Below, piece after piece: positions 22,601 through 35,542 of a DNA stretch of 64,000 nt (within the stretch, counting starts at the first letter, position 1; the number at the start of each line of letters is the position of its first letter). The notes beneath the pieces are model-generated. The model did not search any database. It saw nothing but the letters and a program-made list of their open reading frames with translations, and was not told the DNA's origin. A program made the translations under genes and the position numbers. Origin of the DNA: Cryptomeria japonica (taxonomy: Eukaryota > Streptophyta > Pinopsida > Cupressales > Cupressaceae); assembly GCF_030272615.1 (NCBI RefSeq), contig NC_081407.1, positions 145,392,897 to 145,456,896 of the forward strand, given 5' to 3'.

Positions 22601-24650
22601 TGGTGTCGTTAGGGATCATATGGTGTCCTAAGGGGTCATATGATATTCTATGACCCATTAGGGCACCATATGACCCCTTAGAACACCATATCAACCCTAA
22701 CAACACCATATGACCCCTTAGGACACCATATAACCATTTAATGACACCATATGGTGTCCTTAGTGGTCATATGGTGTCCTAAGGAGTCATGTGGTGTCCT
22801 AAGGGTGCATTTGGTGTTTATGAACCCTAAGGAAATCATATGACACCTTAGGACACCATATCACCCCTTAGGACACAATATGACCCCTAACGACACCATA
22901 TGGTGTCCTAAGGGGTCATATGGTGTTTTATGACCCCCTAGGAGACCATATGACCCATTTTAACATCCTAGTACATTACATGATCACTTTTGAAACCATA
23001 TGACCCCTCAAGACACAATATGGTGTCTTTAGGGATCATATAGTGTCTTAAGGGGTCATATGGTGTCATTAGGGATCATATGGTGTCCTAAGGGGTCATA
23101 TGGTATTCTATGACCCATTAGTGCACCATATGACCCCTTAGGACACCATATGACCCCTATTGACACCATATGGTGTCATAGAACACCATATGACCCCTTA
23201 GGACACTATATGGTGTCCTTATGGGTCATATGGTGTCATTAGGGGTCATATGGTGTCATTAGGGGTCATACGATGTCCTTAGGGGCGATAAAACACCAAA
23301 TGGCCCCTTAGGAAACCATATGTACCCCTTAGGACACCATATGGTGTCGTTAGGACTCATATGGTGTTATAAGAGATCAGATGGTATCCTAAGGGGTCAT
23401 AGAACACCATATGACCCCTTAGGACACCATATGTTGTCATTAGGGGTCATATGGTGTCCTAAGGGGTCATAGAACACCATATGACACTATATGGTGTTTT
23501 TTAAGGATTATATAGTGTTGTATGGGGAGATATCATGTCCTAAGCGGCCACAGAACACTATATGACCCCTTAAGACACCATGTGACCCCTAACGACACCA
23601 TATGGTGTCCTAAGGGGTCATATGGCATCCTGAGAGGTCATATGGTGTTTTATAACCCCTTAAGACACCGTATGACCCCTTTTAACAACCTAGTACATGA
23701 CATGACTACTTGTGACACCATATGACCCCTCAAGACATAATATTATGTCGTTAGGGGTCATATGGTGTCCTAAGGGGTCATATGGTGTCGTTAGGGATCA
23801 TATGGTGTCCTAAGGGGTCATATGATATTCTATGACCCATTAGGACACCGTATGACCCCTTAGGACACCATATGACCCCTAATGACACCATATGGTTTCA
23901 TTAGGGGTCATATGGTGTCCTAAGGGGTCATATGGTGTCTTAAGGGTGCATTTGGTGTTTATGACCCCTAAGGACATCATATGACCCCTTAGGACACCAT
24001 ATGACTCCCTAGGAGACCATATGGCCCCTTTTAACATCCTAGTACATGACATGACCACTTGTGAAACCATATGACCCCTTAAGACACAATATGGTGTCAT
24101 TAGGGGTCATATGGTGTTCTAAGGGGTTGATATGGTGTCATTAGGGATCATGTGGTTTCTTAAGGGGTCATATAATATTCTATGACCCATTACAACACCA
24201 TATGACCCATTAGGACACCATATGATCCCTAACGACACTATATGACCCCTTAGGACACCATATGACCCTTATTGACACCATATGGTGTCATATATGACCC
24301 CTTAGGACACTATATGGTGTTGTTATGGGTCATATGGTGTCATTAGGGGTCATATGATGTCATCAGGGGTCATATGATGTCCTTAGGGGCCATAAAATAC
24401 CAAATAACCCCTTAGGAAACCATATGACCCCTTAGGACACCATATGACCCCTTAGGACACCATATGGTGTTGTTAGGGCTCATATGGTGTTCTAAGAGAT
24501 CATATGGTATCCTAAGGGGTCATAGAACACCATATGACCCCTTAGGACACCATATTACTTGTAAAGACACTATATGACCCCTTAGCACACCATATGACTT
24601 GTAACGACACCATATGTTGTCCTAAGAGGTCATATGGTGTCCTAAGATAG
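19631..24650. repeat. 20-bp satellite with repeated orientation flips
   Basis: The monomer CACCATATGACCCCTTAGGA recurs every 20 bases, for about 250 copies. Its orientation switches many times: at CATATG (…ACACCATATGGTGT…) and at 'ggtgttctatgacccc' turns. The 20-base phase of CATATG is largely kept through the flips. Monomers differ by point changes and are not locally homogenised. Open frames across it are artefacts. Transcripts of either strand would fold into long hairpins. Confidence 0.95.
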
Positions 24651-24659
24651 ATAGTAATG

Positions 24660-26515
<1,856 letters not shown>

Positions 26516-27117
26516 GATAGGTCTAGAGTTTTCGGAAGATAAGAGAGTGAGATACATAGCTAAAGAATGCTACTAGGAACATGCTGATTGCTGAAATTTG
26601 ACTAAGTCTGAAATTTTATATGGTCCTCTAAAAACTAGAATCTACATTATAAGTCCTATAGAGCTATACTTAAATGTTATATTTTATGTATATATTCTCC
26701 TTCGGGGGTGGATATAACTTGTGCCCATATTGGAAAATATACACACTCACAAAACCTTCACATTAGACAATGCAAAACATTTAGCGCTTGCCAAATGCAA
26801 AAAATTGACTTTTCACATTTGGTGAGCGCCAAATTTGGCGTGCGCCAAATGTGAAAATTCAAAATTTTACATTTGGCAAGCGCCAAATTTGGCATGTGCC
26901 AAATGTGAAAATTCAAAATTTTACATTTGGTGATAGGGCGAGCGCCATATTTGGCGCTCGCCAAATGGTTTGCTTGGGAGAATACCAACCCTTTGGGTTG
27001 GATTTGCCTTGGGCATCCAACCCGTAGGTTTGGACAACCTTTTCATGCCAATGACACATTTTTATGAAAAGATAAAAGTGGCACCTTTTTGGTACCACAA
27101 CTTGGTGCACTTACGCC
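26516..27117 (-). repeat. Outer right arm of the giant element
   Basis: The reverse complement matches 17,556-18,045: the 'cctatagagc...cattataagt' segment, the 'gtgcccatattggaaaat' segment, the GCGCCAAAT palindromes (26,780-26,970), and 'accaaccctttgggttggat'. It ends with the terminal inverted repeat at 27,069-27,117. Confidence 0.85.
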
Positions 27118-28470
27118 TAACAACCTTGAAAAATTTGGTTAAAAGTTGGTCGGACCATGTGCAAAGTGCACACAGTCCTCGACATTTTTCTCAAAATTTT
27201 GGGAGCATAATTCTATGATATTATAATTCTTAACCCCAAGACATTGGTGGAAAATTCAATTCCTAGGTCGGCCTAAAGACGAAATTAAGATCTAGGGTTT
27301 CATGCATAAGAGCTCTCTTTCTTCATTTGAAGGCATCTAATCGAATCTAGGAAAAAGCTTTTGGAGCGTGCAAGGAGCCTTCTATGTAGTGAAAGAGAAG
27401 CTTATGTGGAGTCTTCAACAACATTCAACATCATTCAACAACATTCATCAAGCATTCATCAAGCATTCATCAATCATTCATCATCAATTAGGAGCCTTGA
27501 AGACATTGAAGAATAATAGGAGATCACTAACTGACGATTGGCTTGTACCCCTTCCAGGTTAGGGGTTGGGTATGATTTCATGTTGTTTTCATGTATTTGT
27601 ATGAGTTTTATTACATAAATTTTTATATTTAATTTTATGCTTTAGATAACTTAGCATCATTGATTTACTTTGTCAATTACAAGCATTTAGGGTTTACTCT
27701 TTAGGGTTGCTCTAGATTGTTTACATTCATCATTTTAGGGTCTTGCACACACACAAGATTCCTACACACACTATTTTACTATACAAATTGGCTATTTGTG
27801 AAGGTGGAAATCACCAAAATAGGAGTTTGACTGAGGCAAAACCCTACATAGCCACCCAAAACCCTCTTTTTCAGTTGCAGGTGTAGAAATAGGTACCAGG
27901 AAGGCTTCCCAGATAAGCGAAAGACACCACAACTATCCTAAGGTCTTAAATCTACCCTAATCCATCAGGGACCGGGGTGTGGCACCCTTTTCCTACCTAA
28001 TATAGGGGCATGGTTCCCTGGTCCCCTTCAAATTTAGTGATTTTTGACAGGAAGTAGACTCAAGATCTCAAGATTTCAACCCTTTAGTTGCAGCTCTCTG
28101 TCAAATCATCAGGGACAGGGGCATGGAACCCTGGTCCTTGTTAATTTGGATTAGTTTTTAGCATCAAGTACACCTCTAAATTCCCTCCCCTTCTCTGCTT
28201 TCAGTATCTTAGTTTCACATCTGCAAGTTTCTTCAATTTCAGTTTATGTAGCCTTCATTGTTTGTCTCCTAACATAGTTGATCAATCCTTTACATCTTAT
28301 CTTCATATAAAACAAGAGGAATATAAAACTTAAGAGATAATCCTTGGCTCTCTATTTCTCACAAGAAGTATCCAAAGGGATCTATCTCCCTAGGCTCTTT
28401 CGTATTCCCAATGTGTTGGCTAAAGTGGGATTAGGTCCTAGTCACCCGGTCTTGCTTTTTCCCCTCCACA

Positions 28471-28490
28471 TTTTGGTGAACCCAACGTGA
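28471..28490 (+). other. Primer-binding region of gypsy G1
   Basis: TTTTGGTGAACCCAACGTGA follows the LTR end CCACA. The CCCAACGTG core resembles tRNA-Lys-type primer sites, but the assignment is tentative. Confidence 0.5.
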
Positions 28491-28807
28491 ATCCAATATT
28501 CTGATTTATGTTCTTAGATCTGAGTATTTTTTCTATTTTATATTCAAATTAACATTTACAAGTTTCAATTCCTTGCAAATTTAAAAAAATTTAGAGGTCA
28601 ATTTTTGTTAAAGCCCTAATTTTTCAATTCAAAATTGAACTTGTGGATAGCTTAATTTGCATCATTAATTTCAGATCTGATTTGGGAACACATTTCACTC
28701 ATAAATTTCATTTTCTAAATCAACATTTAGAGTGCTTTCATTTGTTACAATTGAACTTTTCCTTTTATTTTGTATATGTTATCTTTTGAAAGAGGAAAAT
28801 TGTTGTC
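28491..28807 (+). other. 5' leader of gypsy G1
   Basis: An AT-rich untranslated stretch between primer site and gag-like frame. Nothing else is seen. Confidence 0.5.
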
Positions 28808-29436
28808 ATGATGCATTCATTTCATAGATGTGATAATGGGTTAGTTTCCCTTGCTTCAATTTTTCCATCTCTTAAAGAACCTCCTCCTATCTATGACAAC
28901 ATTTTCGTGCCTAAAAGAGTTGTTACCAACCCCTTCAAAACTCTTCTATGTTCTAAGGATGAAGATTCGAAGAGGGATCTTGACAATTCTCCTAAAATGT
29001 GCCCTTCCCATATAGCTATCTTAGAGGAAGAGGATGATATCATAAACACATTTCTTAGTGTTACTTTGCCTTCTTTATATAATGCCTCTCTAAGTGAAAA
29101 GGTATTGATGGACTTTGAATTATCTTCTCCTAAATTTGGTATTACCAATGGGGGCATGTTAGTGCAACAAGAGGTTATGAGCACTTCTTTCAAAGATCTC
29201 TTTCCTAAGCATGAATCTTTGGAGAAAGATGTTCATCTCCCTCCTAAAGAATACTCCCCTCATGAGGTTCATTTTATGCAAGAATATGGTAGTTTCTGTA
29301 CTTTTCATAGTGATGGCATTTCCTCTTTTGACTTCAACGAAATTCCCACTAGAGATGATGCATTAATGATAAATGCTTCTCCTTGCCTCGAAACTTGTCC
29401 TACCCATAGAGATGCCTTAGAAAATTAAGATGAAAT
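28808..29436 (+). pseudogene. G1 gag-like frame, N-terminal part
   Basis: Opens MMHSFHRCDNGLVSLASIFP and runs 206 codons to TAA at 29,426, just before copia B. It is rich in Ser, Pro, Asp and Glu with repeated 'SP' phrases, and I see no zinc knuckle or classical gag motif. Position directly after the primer region suggests a gag role. The frame resumes in the same phase at 36,399 once copia B and its duplicated GAAAT are removed (6,967 bases). The ancestral frame was therefore about 1,000 codons ending near 38,867. Confidence 0.6.
29432..29436. repeat. Target-site duplication of copia B
   Basis: GAAAT here and at 36,399-36,403. Confidence 0.95.
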
Positions 29437-29916
29437 TGTTGGATTTTGCCAAGATCAAGGGCACAATGAAAAGCATAAAAGAGACAATAGAATGACAAGA
29501 ACAAACTGTATTCTCATCAATATAAAAATGATCAACTGGATTAACCAATACAATGAATAGAGGCCTGCTTATATAGGCAAGGCCATATGGATGTATGAGC
29601 ACACAAATATGACAAGTGGCTCAATGAGAAACAAGGGTAGGTAGGAAATAGGTGTGGGTAGGTAGGAGAAATAATATAATATTCCACATGAGGTGGATCA
29701 CCCACCGAAGGTGGAATTATCACTCCACAATAAGTGGATATGATAGTGTAATAACAAGATCAACACCATAAGAGGTGGAATTTCTCCTACACACACTATC
29801 CCAATGAGGCACAAACACCCAAGTGTCTCATATCCAAACTACTATGAAATGCATTATCCTAAGTAAACTTAAGTAAGTGTAATAATATCCATGATGAATA
29901 ATTATTTACACCAACA
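29437..29916 (-). repeat. 3' LTR of copia B
   Basis: 480 bp, identical by eye to 35,919-36,398. Minus-strand TATA box TATATAAG at 29,568-29,575. Confidence 0.97.
29568..29575 (-). promoter_or_regulatory. TATA box in copia B LTR
   Basis: TATATAAG within GC-rich context (ttgccTATATAAGcaggcc). The copy in the 5' LTR, which would drive the element, is at 36,050-36,057. Confidence 0.6.
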
Positions 29917-29932
29917 ACCCCCCTTAAGTGCA
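29917..29932 (-). other. Polypurine tract of copia B
   Basis: Minus-strand GCACTTAAGGGGGGT directly precedes the LTR start TGTTGG. Confidence 0.85.
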
Positions 29933-30196
29933 ACTTAGGGGAATGCACTTAAGTCTACAATGCAACTAAGCAATGCAAGATGGGTCCCGGCTACGAGGCC
30001 ATGATAGGTACCCATATACAACATGCAAATGCAAGCAAAACAATGCAATGCAATCTCTCACAAACGGAGAAAGGGAGAAAACCCAGTGGGAAAAAACTCC
30101 CCCCCAAAAGAGAGATGAATGTACAAAAGAATCTCAAGGAAGAAGGACAAAACCTCAAAGAGGAAAAAGTCCCCCCCATAAGATAGGAAGGAGAAG

Positions 30197-33100
30197 TCAG
30201 CTGACACCCCCTAATGACACATCCCGCACCCCCAAGAGAGCTCGCAACTGCTGGAACTTACTCTCGGTGAAAGGTTTGGTGAACATGTCAGCAACCTGCT
30301 CTGCTGTAGAACAATACTGCAAATCAATGACCTGCTCCTGGATGAGCTCTCGGATATAGTGCATATGAATCTCGATGTGTTTGGTCCGCTGGTGCTGGAC
30401 CGGGTTCTTCGAGATGGCAATGGCACTCTGATTGTCACAATATAGGACTGTCGGCCGTGGAGTAGGGAATCCAAACTCTGTGAGAATCTGCTGGAGCCAA
30501 ATGGTCTCAGTCGCTGCGTTAACAACGCCTCGATACTCAGCCTCAGTCGAAGAGAGAGCAATAGCATGTTGCTTCTTGCTCTGCCAACAAATGGGGCCCG
30601 AACCAAGGTGAAAACTGTAACCAGAAGTAGACTTACGATCAACTAGATCGCCAGCCCAATCGGAGTCTGTGTAACCAACCAAGCGAAGTCCTGTGCCTGC
30701 TGCATAGTGAATCCCATAGTGATGTGTACCTTGGATGTAATGTAGAATGCGTTTGGCAGCTTTCCAATGAAGCTCATGTGGTTCCTGCATGAAGCGGGAA
30801 ACCATGCCAACTGCAAATGAAATATCAGGGCGTGTATGAGTCAAGTAGATGAGACTACCCACAAGCTGACGATACAAAGTGGCATCAACTAGTGGAGAAG
30901 AACACTGAGCCTCAAGCTTGACTCCTGAAAGAAAGGGAGTCGGGGCAGGCTTGCAATCAGCCATATGAAAGCGTGCAAGTAGATCAAGAGCATACTTGGG
31001 CTGCGATAGAGTGATCCCGGAAGGTGACTGTGAAATCTCTATCCCGAGAAAGTAGTGCAAAAGACCCAAGTCAGTCATAGAAAATCTATCATGCAAAGCA
31101 GATTTGACCCTGCTAATGATGGATGAAGTACTCCCTGTAATGATCAAGTCATCAACATAGAGCACAAGTATCAAGTGAGAGTCATCCTGTCGCAAAATGT
31201 AGACATTTGGATCAGAATGACACCTGGTGAAACCTGCAGAGAGAAGAAAGGAATCCATCTTGGCATACCAAGCCCTGGGGGCCTGCTTAAGGCCATAGAT
31301 AGATTTCCTTAATCTGCAAACCAAGGAAGTATCCTGGATGAAACCCTGTGGCTGCTCCATATAAATCTCCTCATCAAGGTCACCATGAAGAAAGGCACTC
31401 TTCACATCCATCTGATGTACAACCCAACCATGAGCTGCAGCAATAGCAAGTGTTAAATGAATGGAGTTCATCTTAGCTACGGGTGCAAAGGTCTCAGTAT
31501 AGTCAACACCTGCAACCTGCGAGAAACCTTTGGCAACAAGCCGAGCCTTATACTTATCCACACTACCATCCGCTGCAAACTTGGTCTGATAGATCCACTT
31601 ACATCGAACCATCTTTCTCCCCTTAGGGAGATGAACTAGATCCCATGTGTTGTTCCTCATCAAGGAACTATACTCTTCCTCCATAGCTTGGTCCCACTCA
31701 GGAACCCCTGATGCTTCCCTGAATGTCTTTGGATCGGAAGCGGTAGCAATAAATGCATGTGGATGATCCTGATGTTGTGATCGAGTTCTCCGTGTATCGA
31801 AAGGATCCCCAACAAGAGAACCCGCGGACTCAAGTGTCTGTCGAGCCCAACGAGGTCTAGGTGGTGGTGGAGAATGAGGCATCTCAACTACAAATGGACC
31901 CTGCGGAGGTGTAACCCTGCGAGTCGGAGTTGAGGGAGTCTCATCATCTGAATCACTAACATCACTATCCACAATGGAGGAAGGTGGAGGAGGTAGAGAG
32001 GCTAAGCTAGGAGAGCTTTCCTCAAAGTGAACACTCCTCTCAATGAATACCTCATGTGTCTCTGGATCCATCAATCTGTATGCCTTAACACCCTCAGGAT
32101 ATCCAACAAATATGCAAGGCCGACTCTGTGGTTCCAATGCCTTGCGTTTAAGTGGAGGTATGCGAGCCCATGCTGGACACCCAAAGACTCTGAAATGTCT
32201 CACAATCGGTTTCCTACCAACCCAAGCTTCAAAAGGAGTAATACCTTGTAAAGCTTTGTGAGGAACCCGATTCTGGATGTGTGTGGCACAACTGATAGCC
32301 TCTGCCCAAAAGGTGGGATCAAGAGAACGTGCATGAATCATACAGCTAGCCATTTCTTTGAGAGTTCGATTCTTGCGTTCTACAACTCCATTTTGCTGTG
32401 GAGTGTATGCAACAGAATGCTGAAGATCAATCCCCTCAAATGTACAAAAGTCCTCAAGTCTCTTGTTCACATATTCCCTGCCATTATCTGTACGAAGAAT
32501 TTTGATCACTTTCCCTGATTGCTTTTCCACACGAGCCTTGAAGTCCTGAAATCTGTCAAATATTTCACTCTTATGAATGAGAAAGTAGACCCAAGTGAAG
32601 CAGGAGTAGTCATCAATGAAGGTAAGAACATAGCGGGCCTTACTAAATGAAGGTGCTGGAAATGGACCTGCTACATCACTGTGAACAAGTTGAAGAACTT
32701 CCAAAGCTCTCCAAGTTTTCTCTTTATCAAATTTCTCTTTGGGATGTTTGCCCATGGAACAACCTGAACATACACCCTCTGAAAAGCTGATTCGAGGAAG
32801 ACCTGTGACCATGTCTTTAGTGCTGAGCTGCTGAAGATAGCGGTAGTTGAGGTGACCAAACCGCTCATGCCATAGCTTACTTTCTGAATTTGAATGAGTA
32901 AGCAAGGCCCTAGAAGGTGAACGTGGCACAAAGTGGGAAAATGAATAAAGCCTTGAGTTGTCATTGACTTGTCCCACTACTACCAAGGCATCATCATCAA
33001 GTTCCTTTACCACAACTGAATCTGGTGTAAACTCAACCTTTTTCCCATTCCCATAGTGAGTGATTTGGTAGATGGAGAGAAGGTTGGTAGACAAGTTAGG

Positions 33101-33208
33101 AACATAGAGAACATTCTCAAATGTTCCATCATCCATGTCAACTGAACCTTTCCCTTCAACCTCTACTTGTGTATCATCACCTATGTAAATGTGAGGTACC
33201 TTAGAAGG
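30197..33208 (-). CDS. Copia B pol: GAG-pre-integrase, integrase, RT, RNase H
   Basis: An open frame in phase with gag, after a TAG. From the first Met (33,136) it has 979 codons. Numbered from that Met: GAG-pre-integrase 1-80; integrase zinc site H89, H94, C122, C125; catalytic D153, D216, E252 (D,D-35-E spacing); Pro-rich linker 375-430; RT about 475-740 with MDVKSAF and YVDD at 659-662; RNase H about 815-950 with D823, E864, D900; ADMFTKPF tail. It would copy the element's RNA into DNA and integrate it. No internal stops or frameshifts. Because of the upstream TAG, expression would need readthrough or a helper. Confidence 0.97.
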   Translation of the reverse strand, partial: PSKVPHIYIGDDTQVEVEGKGSVDMDDGTFENVLYVPNLSTNLLSIYQITHYGNGKKVEFTPDSVVVKELDDDALVVVGQVNDNSRLYSFSHFVPRSPSRALLTHSNSESKLWHERFGHLNYRYLQQLSTKDMVTGLPRISFSEGVCSGCSMGKHPKEKFDKEKTWRALEVLQLVHSDVAGPFPAPSFSKARYVLTFIDDYSCFTWVYFLIHKSEIFDRFQDFKARVEKQSGKVIKILRTDNGREYVNKRLEDFCTFEGIDLQHSVAYTPQQNGVVERKNRTLKEMASCMIHARSLDPTFWAEAISCATHIQNRVPHKALQGITPFEAWVGRKPIVRHFRVFGCPAWARIPPLKRKALEPQSRPCIFVGYPEGVKAYRLMDPETHEVFIERSVHFEESSPSLASLPPPPSSIVDSDVSDSDDETPSTPTRRVTPPQGPFVVEMPHSPPPPRPRWARQTLESAGSLVGDPFDTRRTRSQHQDHPHAFIATASDPKTFREASGVPEWDQAMEEEYSSLMRNNTWDLVHLPKGRKMVRCKWIYQTKFAADGSVDKYKARLVAKGFSQVAGVDYTETFAPVAKMNSIHLTLAIAAAHGWVVHQMDVKSAFLHGDLDEEIYMEQPQGFIQDTSLVCRLRKSIYGLKQAPRAWYAKMDSFLLSAGFTRCHSDPNVYILRQDDSHLILVLYVDDLIITGSTSSIISRVKSALHDRFSMTDLGLLHYFLGIEISQSPSGITLSQPKYALDLLARFHMADCKPAPTPFLSGVKLEAQCSSPLVDATLYRQLVGSLIYLTHTRPDISFAVGMVSRFMQEPHELHWKAAKRILHYIQGTHHYGIHYAAGTGLRLVGYTDSDWAGDLVDRKSTSGYSFHLGSGPICWQSKKQHAIALSSTEAEYRGVVNAATETIWLQQILTEFGFPTPRPTVLYCDNQSAIAISKNPVQHQRTKHIEIHMHYIRELIQEQVIDLQYCSTAEQVADMFTKPFTESKFQQLRALLGVRDVSLGGVS

Positions 33209-34264
33209 CTATAATGTAGAAAACTGCTCCTTTGTAGAACCCATGTGATATGAGGCACCCGAGTCAAGTATCCATTGCTGTGAAGAACCTGTTTTAGCCA
33301 CAAATGCTTGCCCTTTTCCTTTTGACTGTGAGGAAGAAGAAGATGAATCCTTCTTTGTGTAGGCGGATGGCAAGTTGATGTTGTTTTTCTTGAGAAGATT
33401 GGTTAACTCATCAACTTGCTTTGCGTGGCATCGATGCTCATCATGACCATACTTTTTGCAATATGCACAAGTTGGTTTATCCTTCTTAGGTGTTGTCCCC
33501 TTCTTGGAAGAGGATTGTTGATTGCCTTGTGATGGAGAGGATGATTGTCCCTTTTCCTGTTGTGGTTGAGACTTAGATTGCTTTTTCTTCTTGTTGGAAT
33601 TTTTGCCTTGACTTCCTTGATTTCCTTGATTTGCTACCAAAGCCTTGGACTTTGAAGACTTGAGAAGCCCCATGTTCAACAACTTAGATTGTTCCAATAT
33701 CAACATTTCTGTGAAAGCTTCAAAAGAAGGCATAACATAAGAACTCCCCACTGTCAAACGATGAGTTTGGAAGCTAGATACAAATGCTGCATACTCTGGT
33801 GCAAGCTTGTCCAACAAGTTGAATATCAATTGAGCATCCTTTTTGTCTATTCCACAATCCTTTAGCTTTGCTCTTAGCTCATTTGCTTTGGTTACATAAT
33901 CTTGGATTGTATCAAAATTCTTGGGATCTAAGTTGGTGAGCTCATTATCAATCTGATAGCCTCTGATTTCATCAACTTGTCCATACAATTTCTGAAACGT
34001 ATCCCAAGCCTCTTTAATTGTTTTACACTTCTCAATGTGGAAAATGAGGTCATCTGATACATACTTGCGTAAGGTTCCAAGAGCCATGCAATTCTTAGTG
34101 AGCCATTCTAATTGAGCATTTGGATCAGCCTTAGGATCAGGTGGTGCTGTTATTGTTCCATCTATGTAGTGTGTGAGACCCTTTTCCATTAGTTTACTCC
34201 ATACTTTAATTTTCCATGATGCATAATTATGTGGAGTTAATGGTGGAAACTTATTAGGACTCAT
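33209..34264 (-). CDS. Copia B gag and start of protease, ended by TAG
   Basis: The frame can start at 34,300, but Met at 34,264 is preferred because MSPNKFPPLTPHNYASWK begins the conserved gag domain and copia C has SPKFPLLTPHNYASWK there. Numbered from 34,300: gag core to about 220; Gln/Ser/Lys-rich linker 220-275; zinc knuckle C278, C281, H286, C291; protease DSGA at 346-349. TAG follows Leu-363. The same frame continues PSKVPHIYIGDD into pol, so the stop falls inside the protease domain and should truncate it. It aligns with a Glu in copia C. I read it as a point nonsense mutation rather than a programmed stop. Confidence 0.93.
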   Translation of the reverse strand: MSPNKFPPLTPHNYASWKIKVWSKLMEKGLTHYIDGTITAPPDPKADPNAQLEWLTKNCMALGTLRKYVSDDLIFHIEKCKTIKEAWDTFQKLYGQVDEIRGYQIDNELTNLDPKNFDTIQDYVTKANELRAKLKDCGIDKKDAQLIFNLLDKLAPEYAAFVSSFQTHRLTVGSSYVMPSFEAFTEMLILEQSKLLNMGLLKSSKSKALVANQGNQGSQGKNSNKKKKQSKSQPQQEKGQSSSPSQGNQQSSSKKGTTPKKDKPTCAYCKKYGHDEHRCHAKQVDELTNLLKKNNINLPSAYTKKDSSSSSSQSKGKGQAFVAKTGSSQQWILDSGASYHMGSTKEQFSTL

Positions 34265-34300
34265 TGTAACAAGAATGGAAAGAGCACAAAAGAGGCACAA

Positions 34301-34900
34301 TCACACAAGACACCCCCCCCAAATTCACTCAATCAAAGAACCCCCCCCAAATGTGATGATTTTGGCACTTTATAAGTAGTGCGTATACAATGGGCCACTT
34401 GCAAAAAATGGCAAAGTGGACTTCTGATTTACAATTTTACAACTGCCTCAAGAAGGCCAAAAGAGACTCAAACTGATAATGCAAGAGATCTAACTAAGAT
34501 CCAAGCAATTTACAAGTACCTAATAGGCCAAATAAGACCAATATCTGAAAGTACAATTGTCACTCAAAATCTCTAAAATCTAATCATAGATTCTGAAAGT
34601 AGACGAAAAAATAAGCACTTTCAAAAAAAATGGCACCTGAAAAGGAGGTCGTATGAGCTCAAACGAGGCCTTTGAAGTTGCAGAATTGAGGATTGGACAG
34701 GTACAGCTGAGAGAATCCGAAAATTCTGAAAAACTTGTGCATCAAAATCAGAAAATAACCACACCACTGCGAAGATCATGAAATTTTAGCCCATTTCAAA
34801 AAAAATTGCACCAAAAAAGGAGCAAAAATGAGCAAGATATGGCCTTCCAAAGTTGGACTGCAAAACTGAAAAGCCCAATGGAGAGGGGTTAAAAATTTTC
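34301..34900 (-). other. Copia B leader, gag-proximal part
   Basis: Untranslated sequence with C-runs just upstream of gag (34,312-34,321 and 34,342-34,350), also present in copia C (50,815-50,850). The 'atatggccttccaaagttgga' phrase is likewise shared with C at about 52,045. No gene. Confidence 0.6.
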
Positions 34901-34929
34901 AAAAAATGCTGATGTGGCGCTGACGTCAG

Positions 34930-35542
34930 CAAAACACTGTGTTAAATTTGACGGCCGTATGACCGTCGCCAAAACTTCGCCTATCTGGTTGACCGGGCGT
35001 CCGTACCGTACGGACAGACTGCGTGGCGTGCTGACTGTGTTTTTCGTACTGTACAGAATGCTGACTGGGTGTCCGTACGGATGGGTTTATCCGCGGGCCA
35101 CTGGCCGCCTGCCACGTGGCGGTCGCGGTCCTCCGGTCTTCGGGACTGGTGTCCGCGTGGCGGGGACGAGCAGCGGAGCGGCGGGAGGACTAAGCCGAGG
35201 CCGGAGCGTTTTTTGCCGGAGGAATGCGGGCTCGGAGCGGCGCCGGCCGGGAGGAGAACCTGCGGGCAGCGGCGCGAGAGGGAGACCCGAGAGGCGGGCG
35301 GGGGGCCGGGAAGCGGTGCCGGCGAGACTTCGGCGCGTCGGTGAACGGAGTCTGCAGGTTCCAAGCGGCGGACGGTGACGGTACAGCCAGGAGTGGAAGC
35401 CGGGGTCGAGGTACGGTCTGCGGCAGACAGGGTACACGTGGCGCACAGACAGGGTCTTCGGCGGCGGAGGGTACACTGCAGATCTGTCTAACCTACAACC
35501 TGCAGGTCACGGGCGTACGGGGGGGGGTCTGCGGACCCCCCC
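34930..35542 (-). promoter_or_regulatory. CpG-rich leader of copia B
   Basis: About 600 bp, very GC- and CpG-rich (repeats of ccgtacgg, gcggcg, ggccgg) inside an AT-rich window. Open frames here (up to 154 codons, several phases and both strands) result from low stop frequency and lack family similarity. It lies between primer site and gag, so it is part of the genomic RNA leader. It ends in a perfect hairpin, GGGGGGGTC-TGCG-GACCCCCCC, at 35,521-35,542. Confidence 0.8.

Noticed and set aside
20735-24100. Open frames of 67-83 codons in the satellite
   Set aside because: They arise from the repeated monomer in several phases and both strands and encode only repeat phrases such as GHHMTP.
19631-24650. 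CRISPR-like array of regular repeats
   Set aside because: There are no unique spacers. The 20-bp units are contiguous, diverged and in both orientations, in a plant repeat context.
28891-29193. 100-codon minus-strand frame opposite G1 gag
   Set aside because: It is the shadow of the plus-strand frame; only the plus frame stays open in phase beyond copia B.
33209-33211. Programmed stop-codon readthrough between gag and pol of copia B
   Set aside because: The TAG lies inside the protease domain, shortly after DSGA, so termination would yield a cut protease. No readthrough context such as CAATTA follows.
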